From contig JAGWZT010000019.1 in NCBI GenBank assembly GCA_018971925.1, positions 1 to 14,848 of the forward strand: a DNA stretch of 14,848 nt, given 5' to 3'. Of this stretch, positions 13,965 through 14,848 are shown piece by piece. Origin of the DNA: Lysobacteraceae bacterium (lineage in GTDB: Bacteria; Pseudomonadota; Gammaproteobacteria; Xanthomonadales; Rhodanobacteraceae). The notes beneath the pieces are model-generated. The model saw nothing but the letters and a program-made list of their open reading frames with translations, was not told the DNA's origin and did not search any database. The translations under genes were made by a program, and so were the position numbers. Position 1 is the stretch's first letter. The number at the start of each line of letters is the position of its first letter.

Positions 13965-14848
13965 ATGCCTGATCACGCCAACGACGGTCGTTCCGCCAGT
14001 GCCCTCGTCGCCACGCGTCTTGAACGCGGCGGCGAGGCGCGCTGGGACGCCTTTGTCGCGCAAGCACCGCAGGCGACGTTTTTCCACCGCGCCGCGTGGC
14101 GCGATGTGATCGAGCGGCTGCGGCACCGTTGTCACTATCTGTATGCGGAACGCGGCGGCGAGATCACCGGCGTGCTGCCGCTGGCCGAGATTCGCAGCCG
14201 GCTGTTCGGCCATGCACTCATTTCCACGCCGTTCTGCGTGTACGGCGGCGTGGTGGCGCGCGATGCGGAAAGCGGTGCGTGTCTCACCGAGGCCGCGGTA
14301 GCGCTCGCCGGCGAACTGCGCGTGGACTATCTGGAAATGCGCGACCGTGAACTGTGCCATCCCGACTGGCCGGTCAAGGATCTGTACGTCGGATTCCGCA
14401 AGGCGATCCATCCGGACGACGACGCCAATCTCAAGGCGATCCCGCGCAAGCAACGCGCGATGGTCCGCAAGGGCATCGGCCTTGGCCTGGAAGCGCGCCA
14501 CGACGGCGCCCTCGACGACTTCTACCGGGTGTACGCCGAGAGCGTGCGCAACCTCGGCACGCCCGTGTTGCCGCGCGGTCATTACGCGCGGTTGCAGCAG
14601 ACCTTCGGCGAGGATTGCGAAGTCACGGTGGTCCGCCACCAGGGGCAGGCGGTCGCGGCGGTCATGAGTTTTTATTTTCGCGACGAGGTGCATCCGTATT
14701 ACGGCGGCAGCGTGCGGCACGGACGTGATCTCGCGGCCAACGACTTCATGTATTGGGCGGTGATGCAGCGTGCGGCGGCGCGCGGTGCGCGGCTGTTCGA
14801 CTTCGGACGCAGCAAGCAGGACACCGGGTCGTACCACTTCAAGAAACA
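13965..14848 (+). CDS. FemAB-type acyltransferase, XrtA-associated (partial, runs off the window)
   Basis: GNAT-fold protein of the FemAB-like family found in XrtA-type loci; FemAB relatives transfer aminoacyl or acyl groups, but the substrate here is unknown. The frame is open from the ATG at 13965 to the window end without a stop, giving 294 codons; the family is usually about 330-340 residues, so roughly 40-50 are missing. Visible features are ATFFHRAAWRDVIE (38-51), a central basic stretch KAIPRKQRAMVRKGIG, and the C-terminal GNAT half with AVAAVMSFYFRDEVHPYYGGS, NDFMYWAVMQRAAARGARLFDFGRSK and GSYHFKK. A weak AGGGG (13952-13956) precedes the start. It lies 10 bases after the deacetylase gene, so it belongs to the same operon. 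Confidence 0.93.
   Translation, partial: MPDHANDGRSASALVATRLERGGEARWDAFVAQAPQATFFHRAAWRDVIERLRHRCHYLYAERGGEITGVLPLAEIRSRLFGHALISTPFCVYGGVVARDAESGACLTEAAVALAGELRVDYLEMRDRELCHPDWPVKDLYVGFRKAIHPDDDANLKAIPRKQRAMVRKGIGLGLEARHDGALDDFYRVYAESVRNLGTPVLPRGHYARLQQTFGEDCEVTVVRHQGQAVAAVMSFYFRDEVHPYYGGSVRHGRDLAANDFMYWAVMQRAAARGARLFDFGRSKQDTGSYHFKK

Noticed and set aside
13821..14837. 338-codon open frame on the minus strand
   Set aside because: Antisense to the deacetylase end and the FemAB-like gene; no family recognised.

Overview
The window looks like chromosomal DNA of a GC-rich gammaproteobacterium, most likely a xanthomonad relative (Rhodanobacteraceae or Xanthomonadaceae). This is inferred from base composition, the ubiJ-ubiB pair, the style of the intergenic repeats and the gene content. 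No 16S rRNA or other taxonomic marker is present.

Housekeeping part, about 1-4300. A manganese exporter of the UPF0016/GDT1 family runs leftwards behind a recognisable yybP-ykoY manganese riboswitch. Its promoter appears to share its -10 region with the rightward promoter of ubiJ. ubiJ overlaps ubiB by 4 bases; both act in ubiquinone biosynthesis. ubiB carries an in-frame insertion of about 68 codons made of a palindromic repeat. A second palindromic repeat family fills the convergent gap between ubiB and gpmA (leftward phosphoglycerate mutase) and supplies the gpmA stop codon.

Intermediate part, about 4300-5800. A 187-bp element bounded by perfect 22-bp inverted repeats (MITE-like) precedes a gene for a predicted lipoprotein built of 18-19 residue T-V-N-G repeats, probably a beta-solenoid. 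Then follows almost 500 bp without an intact gene. It holds a terminator-like hairpin, a decayed piece of the 5' end of glmS, a good sigma-54 (-24/-12) promoter candidate and, just downstream, a sigma-70-like promoter.

Exopolysaccharide part, 5819 to the right end. Eight closely packed rightward genes match, in content and order, the polysaccharide loci linked to exosortase A (XrtA/PEP-CTERM type). They are a polyprenyl-phosphate sugar transferase, a Wza-like export lipoprotein, a Wzz-like chain-length protein, a BY-kinase with a C-terminal tyrosine cluster, an outer-membrane beta-barrel, an ExeA-type AAA ATPase, a DUF3473 polysaccharide deacetylase and a FemAB-type acyltransferase cut by the window edge. 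Together they would start lipid-linked sugar assembly, control polymer length, carry the polymer through the envelope and deacetylate it. The exosortase, the other glycosyltransferases and any PEP-CTERM substrates are not in the window and would be expected further right.

No tRNA, rRNA, CRISPR array or intact transposase gene was seen.
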